A stretch of 64,000 nt of DNA, taken from Demequina pelophila (GTDB taxonomy: Bacteria > Actinomycetota > Actinomycetes > Actinomycetales > Demequinaceae). Made by a program: the position numbers and the translations under genes. The stretch covers positions 90,221 through 154,220 of the forward strand of contig NZ_BBLY01000007.1 in NCBI RefSeq assembly GCF_000971175.1. The letters are read 5' to 3'. Every line of letters starts with the position of its first letter. Positions within the stretch are counted from its first letter, which is position 1. Shown in pieces: positions 47,198 to 57,788 of the stretch. The notes beneath the pieces were generated by a model. That model searched no databases. It was not told where the DNA came from and saw only the letters and a list, made by a program, of their open reading frames with translations.

Positions 47198-48115
47198 GTG
47201 AGCACCGTCGCCGACACGTCCCCCGTCCGCTCCGTCACCGGTTTCCTGGGCCGCCATGCGCGCGGGCTCACGCTCGCGAACATCCTCGCCCAGGGCGGCA
47301 TCATCGTCACCGGCGGCGCGGTGCGGCTCACGGGGTCGGGGCTGGGCTGCTCGACGTGGCCCGAGTGCGAGCCGGGCCGGTTCACGCCCGAGTTCCACGC
47401 CGAGGCGGGCCTGCACCCGTTCATCGAGTTCGGCAACCGGACGCTCACGTTCGTGCTGCTCATCATCGCCGTGGCGCTCGCCGTCGCCGTGTGGCGCGCC
47501 CGCCCCGAGCTCAAGTGGTGGGGCCTGGTGCCGCTGCTGGGCGTGGTGGGCCAGGCGGTCGTGGGCGGCATCACCGTCCTGGTCGAGCTGCACCCGCTGG
47601 TCGTCGCGCCGCACTTCCTGCTGTCCACCCTGCTGGTGTGGAACGCGGTGTGGCTTGCCCTGCGCTTCCGCGACGCGCCCCGCCGCGCGGGTGCGCCCAT
47701 GCCCTGGCATCGTCGCACCCTCACCGTCCTGCTCGCGGGGCTGCTGGTGCTGGGCGTGCTCACCACCGGCGCCGGGCCTCACTCGGGCGACGCCGAGGCC
47801 ACCGAGCGCCTCGCGCTCGACCCGGTCGCGGTCGCGCGCATCCACGCGCTCACCGTGTGGGCCTTCGTGATCGTGTTCGCCGCGCTGGTGTGGCGCCTGC
47901 GCCGGGACGTCTCCGCGGGCGGCCGCGACGAGGTCCGCAAGGCCTGGCTGGTGCTGGCCGCGGTGACGGCCGCGCAGGGCGTGATCGGCTACACGCAGTT
48001 CTTCCTCGACCTTCCCGAGCTGCTCGTGGGCCTGCACCTCGCCGGCGCCGCGGCGCTCACGGGCGCGCACGCCGCCTTCCACTACCTCACGCGGGCGGAG
48101 CGGACCGCCGCATGA
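47198..48115 (+). CDS. ctaA: Heme A synthase
   Basis: 305 residues with eight membrane helices. It converts heme O to heme A for cytochrome oxidase. The four heme-ligand His lie in helices 2, 4, 6 and 8, for example in LVVAPHFLLSTLLVWNAVW and VARIHALTVWAFVI. The loop GSGLGCSTWPECEPGRF with its paired Cys follows helix 1, and FGNRTLTFVLL follows. TAGGAT stands 6 bases before GTG 47198, so it is probably leaderless. It overlaps ilvA by 4 bases. Confidence 0.92.
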   Translation: MSTVADTSPVRSVTGFLGRHARGLTLANILAQGGIIVTGGAVRLTGSGLGCSTWPECEPGRFTPEFHAEAGLHPFIEFGNRTLTFVLLIIAVALAVAVWRARPELKWWGLVPLLGVVGQAVVGGITVLVELHPLVVAPHFLLSTLLVWNAVWLALRFRDAPRRAGAPMPWHRRTLTVLLAGLLVLGVLTTGAGPHSGDAEATERLALDPVAVARIHALTVWAFVIVFAALVWRLRRDVSAGGRDEVRKAWLVLAAVTAAQGVIGYTQFFLDLPELLVGLHLAGAAALTGAHAAFHYLTRAERTAA

Positions 48116-49341
48116 CCCGCGAGGTCACGCTCGCGCACGTCGAGCAGGCGGCCCGGGTGCTGGCCGGGGTGGCGCAGCGCACCCCCGTGGACCATGCGTC
48201 GTACCTGTCCGAGGTGCTGGGCGTGCCCACCTACATGAAGCTGGAGAACCTCCAGCGCACCGGCTCGTTCAAGCTCCGCGGCGCCACCTACCGGCTCTCC
48301 CGCCTCACCCCGGAGGAGCGGGCACGCGGGGTGGTCGCCGCATCGGCCGGAAACCACGCCCAGGGCGTGGCCTTCGCCGCCCAGCAGCTGGGACTCGACG
48401 CCACCATCTTCATGCCGCTGGGCGCGCCCGTGCCCAAGCTGCTCGCCACCAAGGGCTACGGCGCCACGGTCAATACCGACGGCGCCACGGTCGAGGAGTG
48501 CCTCGCGCTGGCCGCCGCGCATGCCGAGCGCACCGGCGCGGTGATGATCCACCCGTTCGACCACCCCGACGTGATCGCGGGCCAGGGCACCATCGGCCTC
48601 GAGATCCTCGACGAGGTGCCCGACGCGGACACGATCATCGTCCCCATCGGGGGCGGCGGGCTCATCTCCGGCGTGGCGGTGGCCGCCAAGGAGCGCGCGG
48701 CGCGGGAGGGGCGGCCGATGCGCATCGTCGGCGTCCAGGCCGCGGCCACCGCGGCGTTCCCGCCGTCGCTCGCGGCGGGCCACCCCGTCACCATCGACCG
48801 CTCCCCCACCATCGCCGACGGCATCGCCGTCGTGCGGCCCGGCGAGCACACCTTCCCGATCGTGCGCGAGCTGGTCGACGAGGTGGTGACGGTCAGCGAG
48901 GACGACCTCGCGCGCGCGGTGCTCACGCTGCTCGAGCGCACCAAGCTCGTGGTCGAGCCCGCGGGCGCCGTGCCCGTGGCCGCCATCCTGGCCGGCCTGA
49001 TCGAGCCGACCGGACCCACGGTCGCGCTCGTCTCCGGCGGGAACATCGACCCGATGCTGCTCCAGCGCATCGTCGCCCACGGCCTGGTCGCCTCGGGCCG
49101 CTACATGACGCTGCGGATCCCGCTGCCGGACCGGCCGGGCCAGCTCGCGCGGGTCTCGGAGCTGCTCGCGTCGGTGGGCGCGAACGTCATCGAGGTGCTG
49201 CACACCCGCCACGACCTGGGCCTCGCGCTCAACGACGTGGTGCTCCAGGTGAGCGTCGAGACCCGCGGCCCCAACCACCAGGGTCAGGTGCTCGAGGCGC
49301 TGCGCGCGGCCGGCTTCTCCCCCGCGGTCGCGGGCGACTGA
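48112..49341 (+). CDS. ilvA: Threonine ammonia-lyase with ACT domain
   Basis: 409 residues. The PLP Lys is in QRTGSFKLRGATYRL (about residue 54). The phosphate-binding loop is PIGGGGLISGVA, and VALVSGGNIDPMLL is the second cofactor motif. The last 75 residues form one ACT domain (RIPLPDRPGQLARVSELLASVG). It makes 2-oxobutanoate from threonine. The single ACT and length fit the shorter actinobacterial form. The ATG overlaps the ctaA stop (ATGA), an unusual partner for it. Confidence 0.93.
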   Translation: MTREVTLAHVEQAARVLAGVAQRTPVDHASYLSEVLGVPTYMKLENLQRTGSFKLRGATYRLSRLTPEERARGVVAASAGNHAQGVAFAAQQLGLDATIFMPLGAPVPKLLATKGYGATVNTDGATVEECLALAAAHAERTGAVMIHPFDHPDVIAGQGTIGLEILDEVPDADTIIVPIGGGGLISGVAVAAKERAAREGRPMRIVGVQAAATAAFPPSLAAGHPVTIDRSPTIADGIAVVRPGEHTFPIVRELVDEVVTVSEDDLARAVLTLLERTKLVVEPAGAVPVAAILAGLIEPTGPTVALVSGGNIDPMLLQRIVAHGLVASGRYMTLRIPLPDRPGQLARVSELLASVGANVIEVLHTRHDLGLALNDVVLQVSVETRGPNHQGQVLEALRAAGFSPAVAGD

Positions 49342-49354
49342 GCGGAGCGCCCAC

Positions 49355-49708
49355 CTACCAGAGCGAGTGCACGACGTCGGCGGAGCCCCAGCCGATCGTC
49401 TCGCACTTCTCACGGAACGCGAGGAGCGCGGGCAGGTTCGAGTCCTGCTCGTCCGCGTGCGCGAGACGGCTGTGGTTCTCGACCCCCGCCGCGGTCTCGT
49501 ACACCTCGGCGAGCAGGAACTGCACGTTGCCCTGACCATCGTGGCTCTTGGACACCATGTACTGCAGCAGCGCCAGGTCACCCTCCCGCGGATGTGTGCG
49601 CTCCATCCACGCAACGTGGGACGCGAAGATCCGGTCGCCCTCGGCCTCATGCTCCTCAGGACACCTGAAGGCCGCGAAAAACTGCGCCTTGCCCGTGTAG
49701 TCCGCCAT
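49355..49708 (-). CDS. Hypothetical protein
   Basis: 117 residues, not recognised. It starts ADYTGKAQFFAAFRCPEEHE and is rich in charged residues and His, without membrane segments or signal peptide. Its length and the alternation of strands and helices would fit a small dimeric alpha/beta-barrel protein, but this is a guess. Base composition and codon choice (CAT, AAA, TGT) are less G+C-rich than its neighbours, hinting at recent acquisition. A good promoter lies upstream. It is convergent with ilvA with only 13 bases between stops. Confidence 0.7.
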   Translation of the reverse strand: MADYTGKAQFFAAFRCPEEHEAEGDRIFASHVAWMERTHPREGDLALLQYMVSKSHDGQGNVQFLLAEVYETAAGVENHSRLAHADEQDSNLPALLAFREKCETIGWGSADVVHSLW

Positions 49709-49735
49709 CGGATCCCCCCTGTTCGGACCGTCATC

Positions 49736-49764
49736 ACGCTAGGCCCGGCCCGCGCGATCCGCAA
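49736..49764 (-). promoter_or_regulatory. Promoter of the hypothetical gene
   Basis: On the minus strand TTGCGG, exactly 17 bases, then TAGCGT, about 27 bases before the ATG at 49708. It is one of the best sigma-70-like matches in the window. Confidence 0.6.
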
Positions 49765-49812
49765 TAGAAGCCGGACGTACGCCCACCGCGCGCGGCCGTG
49801 GCCTCAGAGACC

Positions 49813-50465
49813 CTAAACGGCGCTCCGACGACGGTCCGCCGGCGCGAGCATCCACGGCGCGTCCGCGGGACGCAGCGTGGACCACCCGGACCGGCGCGCG
49901 CGGTCCAGGGCCAGCGCGCCGATGACGATCGACGACGCATGGACGCGGCCGTCCGCGATCGCGTCGAGCACCTGGTCGAGAGGCACCCAGGCCCCCTCCA
50001 TGTCGCGCTCCTCCTCGGAGCGCACGTGCCGCTCGGCCTCCGGCACCGGCGAGACGTCGCGCGCCAGGAAGAGCCGGACGCTCTCCGAGCTGCCGCCCGC
50101 GGACGGGAAGTAGTCGGTGAGCGTGTGCCATGTGGCGGCGGTGAGGTCCGCCTCCTCGTGGAGCTCGCGGGCCGCGGCCTCGACGGGGTCCTCGTCGGCG
50201 ACGTCGAGCAGGCCGGCCGGCGGCTCCCAGCACTCGCCCCCCACGGGGTGACGGTACTGACGCACCAGGTACAGGCGCTCGAGCTCGTCGAGCACCAGGA
50301 TCCCCACGGCGCCGGTGTGCTGCACGAAGTCGCGCGTCACGCGGGCGTGCTCGAGGTCCACCTGGTCGCTGACGACGTTCCAGACGCGGCCCGCGAAGCA
50401 CTCCTCGCGCGCGAGGATCGGACGCGACGCTGCCCGGTCGGTGGGCAGGCCGTCGGCCTCGAGCG

Positions 50466-50469
<4 letters not shown>
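49813..50469 (-). CDS. Nudix hydrolase, ADP-ribose pyrophosphatase type
   Basis: 218 residues. The Nudix box is [24 protein letters not shown] (about residues 82-105), all metal-binding Glu present. The preceding [16 protein letters not shown] and the following strands are those of ADP-ribose pyrophosphatases. The GTG start overlaps the PyrG stop by 4 bases, so it is translated with pyrG. The C-terminus (about 30 residues beyond the domain) is Arg-rich. Confidence 0.9.
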
Positions 50470-52193
<1,724 letters not shown>

Positions 52194-52207
52194 GGGCTTC
52201 GACTCTA

Positions 52208-53113
52208 TCAGCCGACGGTCCCCGACGCGGCGTCGGAGGTCCCCAGTCGGGCAGGAACATCGCCGTCACGGTAGTGCGGCAGCGCTCCGGCGAGCGTCTC
52301 CGCGACCGTCGCGGCGCCGGAGATGGGCGCCACCAGCGCGTCGCCGGCGACCGTCGCCAGATCGTCCCTGTCCTGGTAGTCCGCCACATCCGCGGCGGCC
52401 CCCACGACCGTCACCGGCGCGTCGTACGCGACCAGCGCCTCGACCACCGAGCCGAGCGCCTCGGACCCGTCGGCGACCACCACGACCGCGTCGACCGCGC
52501 TGAGCGACTCCCCCGCGACCAGGTCCGCCTGCGCGAGCAGGTCCCAGACCACCGCGCCGCGATCCGTGCCGGCGGCGTCGACGTCGGCCCGGTCGGCGCC
52601 CGTGGGCGCCGCGCCCGTGGCCCCCTGCACGAAGGCGTGCGCGAGCACGGCGGTGGCCGTCGCATCGTCCACTCCCACGAGAGATCCGGCCACCTGCCCG
52701 GCGAGCGCCTCGCGGAACGGCGCCGTCGCGGTGTCGCTCCACTCGGCGCTCATCGAGACGACCCCGGCGAGCTCGCCCCAGGCGTCGACGATGCGCGCCT
52801 CGAGCCCGGCGCGCATCGCGTCGTCGGCGGGCGCGTCGGGTCCGGTCACGAGCGCGACGCGCCGGTCGGTCAGCACGCCGGACAGCAGGTACGGCGCGAC
52901 GCCGTCGAGGTAGCCCTCGGAGGCGTCGGCCGCGGCCTGCGCGGCGTCCCCGGCGGCCGTGGCCGCGTCGAGGTCCGCCTGGAGCCCCGCGATGGTGTCG
53001 GAGGAGCCGCCCAGGAGCGAGGTGCGCAGCGGACCCGAGCCCAGCAGCACCCCGAACGCGAGCGCGGCGATGCCCACCGCGCCGCCCAGGGCGAGCGCGC
53101 GGCGATCGCTCAT
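52208..53113 (-). CDS. SteB/MctB-type copper-transporter-annotated membrane protein
   Basis: 301 residues. One N-terminal membrane helix (about 8-28, [20 protein letters not shown]) is followed by a coiled segment ([20 protein letters not shown]) and a soluble domain outside the membrane. Relatives are annotated as copper transporter MctB in mycobacteria and SteB in corynebacteria, where SteA and SteB act at the division site. The gene order steA-steB with a 4-base overlap supports SteB. Two Asp-Asp-Ala sites occur (PADDAM, not an exact copy, and VDDATAT, encoded by GGACGATGC). Confidence 0.8.
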   Translation of the reverse strand: MSDRRALALGGAVGIAALAFGVLLGSGPLRTSLLGGSSDTIAGLQADLDAATAAGDAAQAAADASEGYLDGVAPYLLSGVLTDRRVALVTGPDAPADDAMRAGLEARIVDAWGELAGVVSMSAEWSDTATAPFREALAGQVAGSLVGVDDATATAVLAHAFVQGATGAAPTGADRADVDAAGTDRGAVVWDLLAQADLVAGESLSAVDAVVVVADGSEALGSVVEALVAYDAPVTVVGAAADVADYQDRDDLATVAGDALVAPISGAATVAETLAGALPHYRDGDVPARLGTSDAASGTVG

Positions 53114-54243
53114 CCGAGCAGCCCCGTCAGCCAGCTCCAGCCGTCGACGAGGGCGTCGCGCACCTCGGGGGTGCCCCACAGCGCGAGGCCCAGCGCGCCC
53201 GTGGCGAGCGTGAGCGCGGTGCCCACCGTCCATCCGCTGTAGCGGTGGCGGTAGACGTGCGGCAGGACGGCGCCGTCGACCACGACGCCCGCCGCGCGCA
53301 GCCGCGTGAGCAGCGCGGCGCCGGCGGTGGTCGAGCGGTCCTCGACGAAGTCGAGCAGGCCCTCGCGGCCGCCCGCGACGACGATGACGGACGCGCCGCC
53401 CGCGTAGGCCGCGAGCACGGCGAGGTCCTCGCTCGCGAGCGAGGCGTCCGCGACGTCGTGCGTGAGCCCGATCGCCTGGGCGCGCGCGAGGCCCGCCTCG
53501 GCGCCCTCGGGGTCGTGGACGATCACCTGGGTGGCGCGCCGCAGCGTCTCCTCGCCGAGCGCCTCGACGTCGCCGACGATGATCCGCGGCGAGATGCCCG
53601 CGGCCCGCGCGATGTCCGCGCCCTCGCCCACGCCGATGACGATGGGCCGGCGCTCGCGCACGAAGCGTCGCAGCGCGCGGTCGGGCTCGCCGGCGCGCGG
53701 GGTCACGATGACGACCGCGCGCCCGAGCACGGGCACGCGCAACGAGGGCAGGCCCACGCCGTCGAGCAGCAGGTCGGCGTCCCGTTCGAGCACGGCGAGG
53801 GCGTTCGCGGTGAACGATGCGACGTGGACGTGGAGGTCGGACGCGGCCTCGCGCATGCGGTCCTCGGCGGCCTCGCGGGTGAGGCGCATGCCCGTCGCGA
53901 CATCCGCGCCGTCGATGCGCACCGTGCCGTCGACGATCTCGACGGCGGCGCCGTCGCGCACGCCGAGCACGTCGTGCCCCGCCGCGTCGATCAGCGGGAT
54001 GCCGGCCTCGAGGAGCGTGCGCGCCCCGGTCGAGGGGAAGCGTCCGGAGACGGACGCGCGGGCGTTGACGACGGCCGCGGGACGATGCGCGGCGAGCGCC
54101 CGCGCGGTCCGCGAGTCGAGGTCGAGGGCGTCGATGATGGCGACGTCACCGGGACGCAGCCGGCGCAGGAGCGCCGCGGTCGTGGGCGCGACGCGGGCGG
54201 GCCCGGTCAGCGCGGAGGTGGTCTGGGCGGTCATGCCGCTCAT
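53110..54243 (-). CDS. steA: Putative cytokinetic ring protein SteA
   Basis: 377 residues. The central region resembles thiamin pyrophosphokinase (RRPIVIGVGEGADIARAAG and PRIIVGDVEALGEETLRRA). A C-terminal membrane helix (about 345-370) ends the protein. In corynebacteria SteA works with SteB in septum formation and cell separation. The ATG at 54243 overlaps the RecN stop (ATGA); a second ATG is at 54234. The stop overlaps the SteB start. The placement RecN-SteA-SteB-PyrG is standard in actinobacteria. Confidence 0.85.
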   Translation of the reverse strand: MSGMTAQTTSALTGPARVAPTTAALLRRLRPGDVAIIDALDLDSRTARALAAHRPAAVVNARASVSGRFPSTGARTLLEAGIPLIDAAGHDVLGVRDGAAVEIVDGTVRIDGADVATGMRLTREAAEDRMREAASDLHVHVASFTANALAVLERDADLLLDGVGLPSLRVPVLGRAVVIVTPRAGEPDRALRRFVRERRPIVIGVGEGADIARAAGISPRIIVGDVEALGEETLRRATQVIVHDPEGAEAGLARAQAIGLTHDVADASLASEDLAVLAAYAGGASVIVVAGGREGLLDFVEDRSTTAGAALLTRLRAAGVVVDGAVLPHVYRHRYSGWTVGTALTLATGALGLALWGTPEVRDALVDGWSWLTGLLG

Positions 54244-55922
54244 GGTGCCACGCGGGCGGCCTCCCACAGCTCATGCGCGTGCGCACGCGCCGTGGCGGAG
54301 TCCTCGTGGCCCGACAGCAGCCGCGCGAGCTCCTCCACGCGCGCGTCGCCGTCGACCTCGCGCACGGCGGTACGGGTGGTGCCTCCGTCGACGCTCTTGG
54401 CGACCACCAGGTGGTGGTCGGCGTGCGCGGCCACCTGGGCCAGGTGCGTCACGACGATGACCTGGTGGGTGCGCGCGAGCGCCGCGAGCCGCTGGCCCAC
54501 GGCGACGGCGGCGCGCCCGCCCACGCCGGCGTCGACCTCGTCGAAGACGAAGGTGTGGCCGCCCTCGGGGGCGTGGTCCGCGAGCGCCACCTCGAGCGCG
54601 AGCATGATGCGCGACAGCTCTCCCCCGGAGGCCGCCTGCGCGACGGGTCGGGGCTCGGCGCCGGGATGCGCGGCGAGCGTCATGGCGACCACGTCGGCGC
54701 CCGTGGGCCCCGGCTCCGCGGCCGTCACCTCGACGGCGAAGGCGGCGTCCTTCATGGCGAGCAGACGCAGCTCCTGCGCGACGCGCGCGGCCAACGCCGT
54801 CGCGGCGGTCGTGCGCGATGCGGTGAGGGCCTCGGCCGCCTCGCGGACGCGCGCGCCCAGCCGGGCCTCGTCCTCCTCGAGCGCGGCGAGCCGGGCGTCC
54901 CAGCCGTCGTCGGCCGCCACCCGCTCCTGCGCGCGCTCCCAGTACTCGAGCGCGCCGGGCAGGTCGGTGCCCAGGCGTCGCAGCAGGCCGTTCAGAGCCG
55001 AGCGACGGCGGTGGACCGCGTCGAGGCGGGCCGGATCCGCCTCGAGGTCGTCGAGCCGGCGCAGCAGGTCCGAGGCGAGGTCGGAGGCGAGGTACGCGAG
55101 CTCGGCGGCGCGGGTCTCGAGCTCGGAGAGGGACTCGTCGTGGCGGGCCGCCTCCCCGATCCCCCGGCGTGCCGCCTCGAGGGCCGCCGCCGCGGTCAGC
55201 TCGGCGTCCCCCGCGAGCGCCTCGTGCGCGCCGTGAACGCCCATGCGCACGGCCTCGACGTTCTCGAGCGCGCGCGCCTCCGCCGCGACGGCCTCGTCCT
55301 CGCCCTCGACGGGCTCGACCTCCTCGATCGCGCGCAGGTCGTCGCGCAGGCGGCGCGCCTCGGCGCGCTCGGCCTCCGCGCCGTCGCGCATCCTCTCGAG
55401 CTCGCGGGTCGCGGCGGTCCACGCCGCCCACGCCTCGCGGTACCCGGCCAGCAGCGCCCGGTGCTCCTCGCCCGCGTACTCGTCAAGCAGGTCGCGCTGG
55501 CGCGCGGCGGACCGCAGGCGTCCCTGATCGGCCTGGCCGTGGACGGTCACCAGGTGCTCGGCGAGGTCGCTCAGCAGCGCCTGCGGCACCGTGCGCCCAC
55601 CCAGGGTCGCGCGGGATCGCGCGCGCCCCACCGTGCGGGTGACGATGATCTCCCCGCCGTCCGAGAGGCGGCCGCCCGCGTCCTCGACCAGGGCCAGCGC
55701 ATCGTCCCCCGCCACCCCGAGCACGGCCTCGACCACGGCCTCCTCGGCGTCGCCGCGGATGGTGCCCGGGACGGCCTTGGCGCCCAGGATGAGCCCGAGG
55801 CCCGTGAGCACCATGGTCTTGCCCGCGCCCGTCTCGCCCGTGACCACGGTGAGCCCGGCGCGCAGCGGCAGGCGCGCGGCCTCGATGACGCCCAGGTTCT
55901 CGATGCTGAGCTCGTCGAGCAT
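54240..55922 (-). CDS. recN: DNA repair protein RecN
   Basis: 560 residues, SMC-like ATPase for double-strand break repair. Walker A is VTGETGAGKTMVLTGLGL (about residue 32). Coiled coil runs over about 150-370. The signature is ASGGELSRIMLAL (about 455), and Walker B is HTFVFDEVDAGVGGRAA. VHGQADQGRL is the family motif. An in-frame GGACGATGC copy encodes GDDALAL. It is preceded by nadK with 2 bases between. Confidence 0.95.
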   Translation of the reverse strand: MLDELSIENLGVIEAARLPLRAGLTVVTGETGAGKTMVLTGLGLILGAKAVPGTIRGDAEEAVVEAVLGVAGDDALALVEDAGGRLSDGGEIIVTRTVGRARSRATLGGRTVPQALLSDLAEHLVTVHGQADQGRLRSAARQRDLLDEYAGEEHRALLAGYREAWAAWTAATRELERMRDGAEAERAEARRLRDDLRAIEEVEPVEGEDEAVAAEARALENVEAVRMGVHGAHEALAGDAELTAAAALEAARRGIGEAARHDESLSELETRAAELAYLASDLASDLLRRLDDLEADPARLDAVHRRRSALNGLLRRLGTDLPGALEYWERAQERVAADDGWDARLAALEEDEARLGARVREAAEALTASRTTAATALAARVAQELRLLAMKDAAFAVEVTAAEPGPTGADVVAMTLAAHPGAEPRPVAQAASGGELSRIMLALEVALADHAPEGGHTFVFDEVDAGVGGRAAVAVGQRLAALARTHQVIVVTHLAQVAAHADHHLVVAKSVDGGTTRTAVREVDGDARVEELARLLSGHEDSATARAHAHELWEAARVAP

Positions 55923-55924
55923 GC

Positions 55925-56788
55925 CTAGATCTCCGGGTTCCAGCGGTCGCGGCGCGTGCCGCGGAAGCCGTCGACCGGCAGCGAGAACTTGCGCACCAGG
56001 CGCTCCGAGAAGGGGGCGTCGTTCATGCGCGCCAGCCGCACGGGCTGGGTACCGCGGCGCACCTCGCAGCGGCCGCCGCGCGGCAGGTCGATCGCGCGGG
56101 CGCCGTCGAGCACCACCTGGCCGTCGCTCGAGGACCGCTCGAGGATCTCGATCGACACGCGCGACGTGGGCCCGACCACCAGCGGCCGGGAGAACAGCGC
56201 GTGCGCGGCGAGCGGGACCACCAGCACCGCGTCGACCTCCGGCCACAGCACGGGGCCGCCGGCGCTGAACGCGTGCGCGGTCGAGCCGGTCGCGGTCGCC
56301 ACCACCACGCCGTCGCAGCCGAAGGTGGACAGAGGGTGGTCGTCGATGTCGAGCGCGACCTCCACGGTGGTGCGCAGGTTGGCGCGCTCGACGGTCGCCT
56401 CGTTGAGCGCCCAGCCGTGCGTGGTCGTGCCGTCGGGAGCGGTCACCACGACGTCGAGGGTGCCGCGTTCCTCGATGTCGAAGTCGCCGTCGGCCAGGCG
56501 CCGCGCGGCGTGCACCACGTCGTCGCGCTCGAGCTCGGCGAGGAAGCCCACGCGCCCCAGGTTGACGCCCAGGAGCGGGATGCCGGTGCCGCGCGTCATC
56601 GCGGCCGCGTGAAGCATGGTCCCGTCGCCGCCCAGCACCAGGGCGGCCTCGGCCGGCCCCGCCGGCATGCGATCGAGCTCCGTGCACACGTCCACGACGG
56701 CGTCGCCCAGGGTGTCGGCGACCAGGCGCGCGGCCTCGAGCGTCTCGTCGCGATGCGGGTTCGCCACGACGAGGATGCGCCGCGTCAT
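55925..56788 (-). CDS. nadK: NAD kinase
   Basis: 287 residues. It phosphorylates NAD to NADP. GGDGTMLHAA (about residues 53-62) is the catalytic motif, NLGRVGFLAEL follows, and the beta-sandwich part has DGVVVATATGSTAHAFSAGGP. The ATG overlaps the TlyA stop by 4 bases. The cluster tlyA-nadK-recN is conserved in actinobacteria. Confidence 0.96.
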   Translation of the reverse strand: MTRRILVVANPHRDETLEAARLVADTLGDAVVDVCTELDRMPAGPAEAALVLGGDGTMLHAAAMTRGTGIPLLGVNLGRVGFLAELERDDVVHAARRLADGDFDIEERGTLDVVVTAPDGTTTHGWALNEATVERANLRTTVEVALDIDDHPLSTFGCDGVVVATATGSTAHAFSAGGPVLWPEVDAVLVVPLAAHALFSRPLVVGPTSRVSIEILERSSSDGQVVLDGARAIDLPRGGRCEVRRGTQPVRLARMNDAPFSERLVRKFSLPVDGFRGTRRDRWNPEI

Positions 56789-57606
56789 GGCGTCCCTCCC
56801 GTCTGCTCGGCGATGGCCGCCCGGACCTCCGCCTCGTCGAGCGGGCGCGGCCGGGCGCCGTGGCCCTTAGCCTGCCATGCGCGCGAGCCCCACACGAAGA
56901 ACTCGACGTTGCCATGCGGGCCGGGCAGCGGGGAGGCAGCGATCCGGTGGATCGCGACACCCTCCTGGACAAGGGACGATGCGACGGTCGCCACCGCGCG
57001 GGCCCGATCGTCGGCGTCGGTCACCACGCCGCCGCGGCCCAGGCGCTCGCGCCCCACCTCGAACTGGGGCTTGACCATGAGCAGCAGGTCGGCGGTGTCC
57101 GCGAGGGTCGACACGAGGGGCCTCACGAGCAGCGTGAGGGAGATGAAGGACACGTCCGCGACCACCAGGTCGGGCCGGTCGCCGCCCAGGTCCGCGGGGG
57201 TGAGCTCGCGCGCGTTGAGGCCCTCGCGGACGCGCACGCGCGGGTCCGCGGCGACCTGCGGGCTGAGCTGGCCGTGGCCCACGTCGATCGCGTGCACGCG
57301 CGCGGCGCCGCGCTCGAGCAGCACCTGGGTGAAGCCTCCGGTCGAGGCGCCCACGTCGAGCGCGAGCCGGCCCTCGACCGCGATCTCGGGGCAGGCGTCG
57401 AGCGCGCCCAGGAGCTTGTGCGCGGCCCGGGACACGTAGTCGGTGCCCTCGGAGGCCACCTCGACCCGTGCATCGTCCCCGGTCTCGAGCGAGGCCTTGT
57501 CGACGGCGCGGCCGTTGACCGTGACCAGGTGGCGCGCGAGCAGCTGCTGGGCGTGCGTGCGCGAGCGGGCGAGCCCGCGCGCGACGAGCGCGCGGTCGAG
57601 TCTCAT
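56785..57606 (-). CDS. tlyA: TlyA family rRNA 2'-O-methyltransferase
   Basis: 273 residues. The N-terminal S4 RNA-binding domain is RLDRALVARGLARSRTHAQQ. The Rossmann methyltransferase has ALDVGASTGGFTQVLLERGA (S-adenosylmethionine loop) and the K-D-K-E set starting with AAHKLLGAL. In mycobacteria it methylates both rRNAs and gives capreomycin sensitivity. GGACGATGC copies encode TGDDARVEV (sense, between the S4 and methyltransferase domains) and VASSLV (antisense). Confidence 0.94.
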   Translation of the reverse strand: MRLDRALVARGLARSRTHAQQLLARHLVTVNGRAVDKASLETGDDARVEVASEGTDYVSRAAHKLLGALDACPEIAVEGRLALDVGASTGGFTQVLLERGAARVHAIDVGHGQLSPQVAADPRVRVREGLNARELTPADLGGDRPDLVVADVSFISLTLLVRPLVSTLADTADLLLMVKPQFEVGRERLGRGGVVTDADDRARAVATVASSLVQEGVAIHRIAASPLPGPHGNVEFFVWGSRAWQAKGHGARPRPLDEAEVRAAIAEQTGGTP

Positions 57607-57608
57607 GC

Positions 57609-57782
57609 CTACTGCGTGTCCTCGCGCAGGCGGGTCGCGAGCGCCTGCTGGACGCGTTCGAAGAACTCGGCCTGCTGCTCGAGATCGTCCGGCAGCTCCG
57701 TGACGGCCAGGAGCGCCTCGCGGACCTCCGCGGGGTACTCGACCTCGTTGTGCTCGGACTGCGACTCGGTGGTGTCAGCCAT
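57609..57782 (-). CDS. Small conserved-position acidic protein
   Basis: A 57-residue frame from ATG 57782 to TAG 57609: an acidic N-terminus (ADTTESQSEHNEVEYPAEV), then a helical segment with DDLEQQAEFFERVQQALATR. It has no membrane segment or known motif. It fits exactly between the HAD gene (6 bases from its stop) and tlyA (2 bases), so it is part of the operon. Small acidic proteins in this slot occur in other actinobacteria; function unknown. Confidence 0.7.
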   Translation of the reverse strand: MADTTESQSEHNEVEYPAEVREALLAVTELPDDLEQQAEFFERVQQALATRLREDTQ

Positions 57783-57788
57783 GATGCG

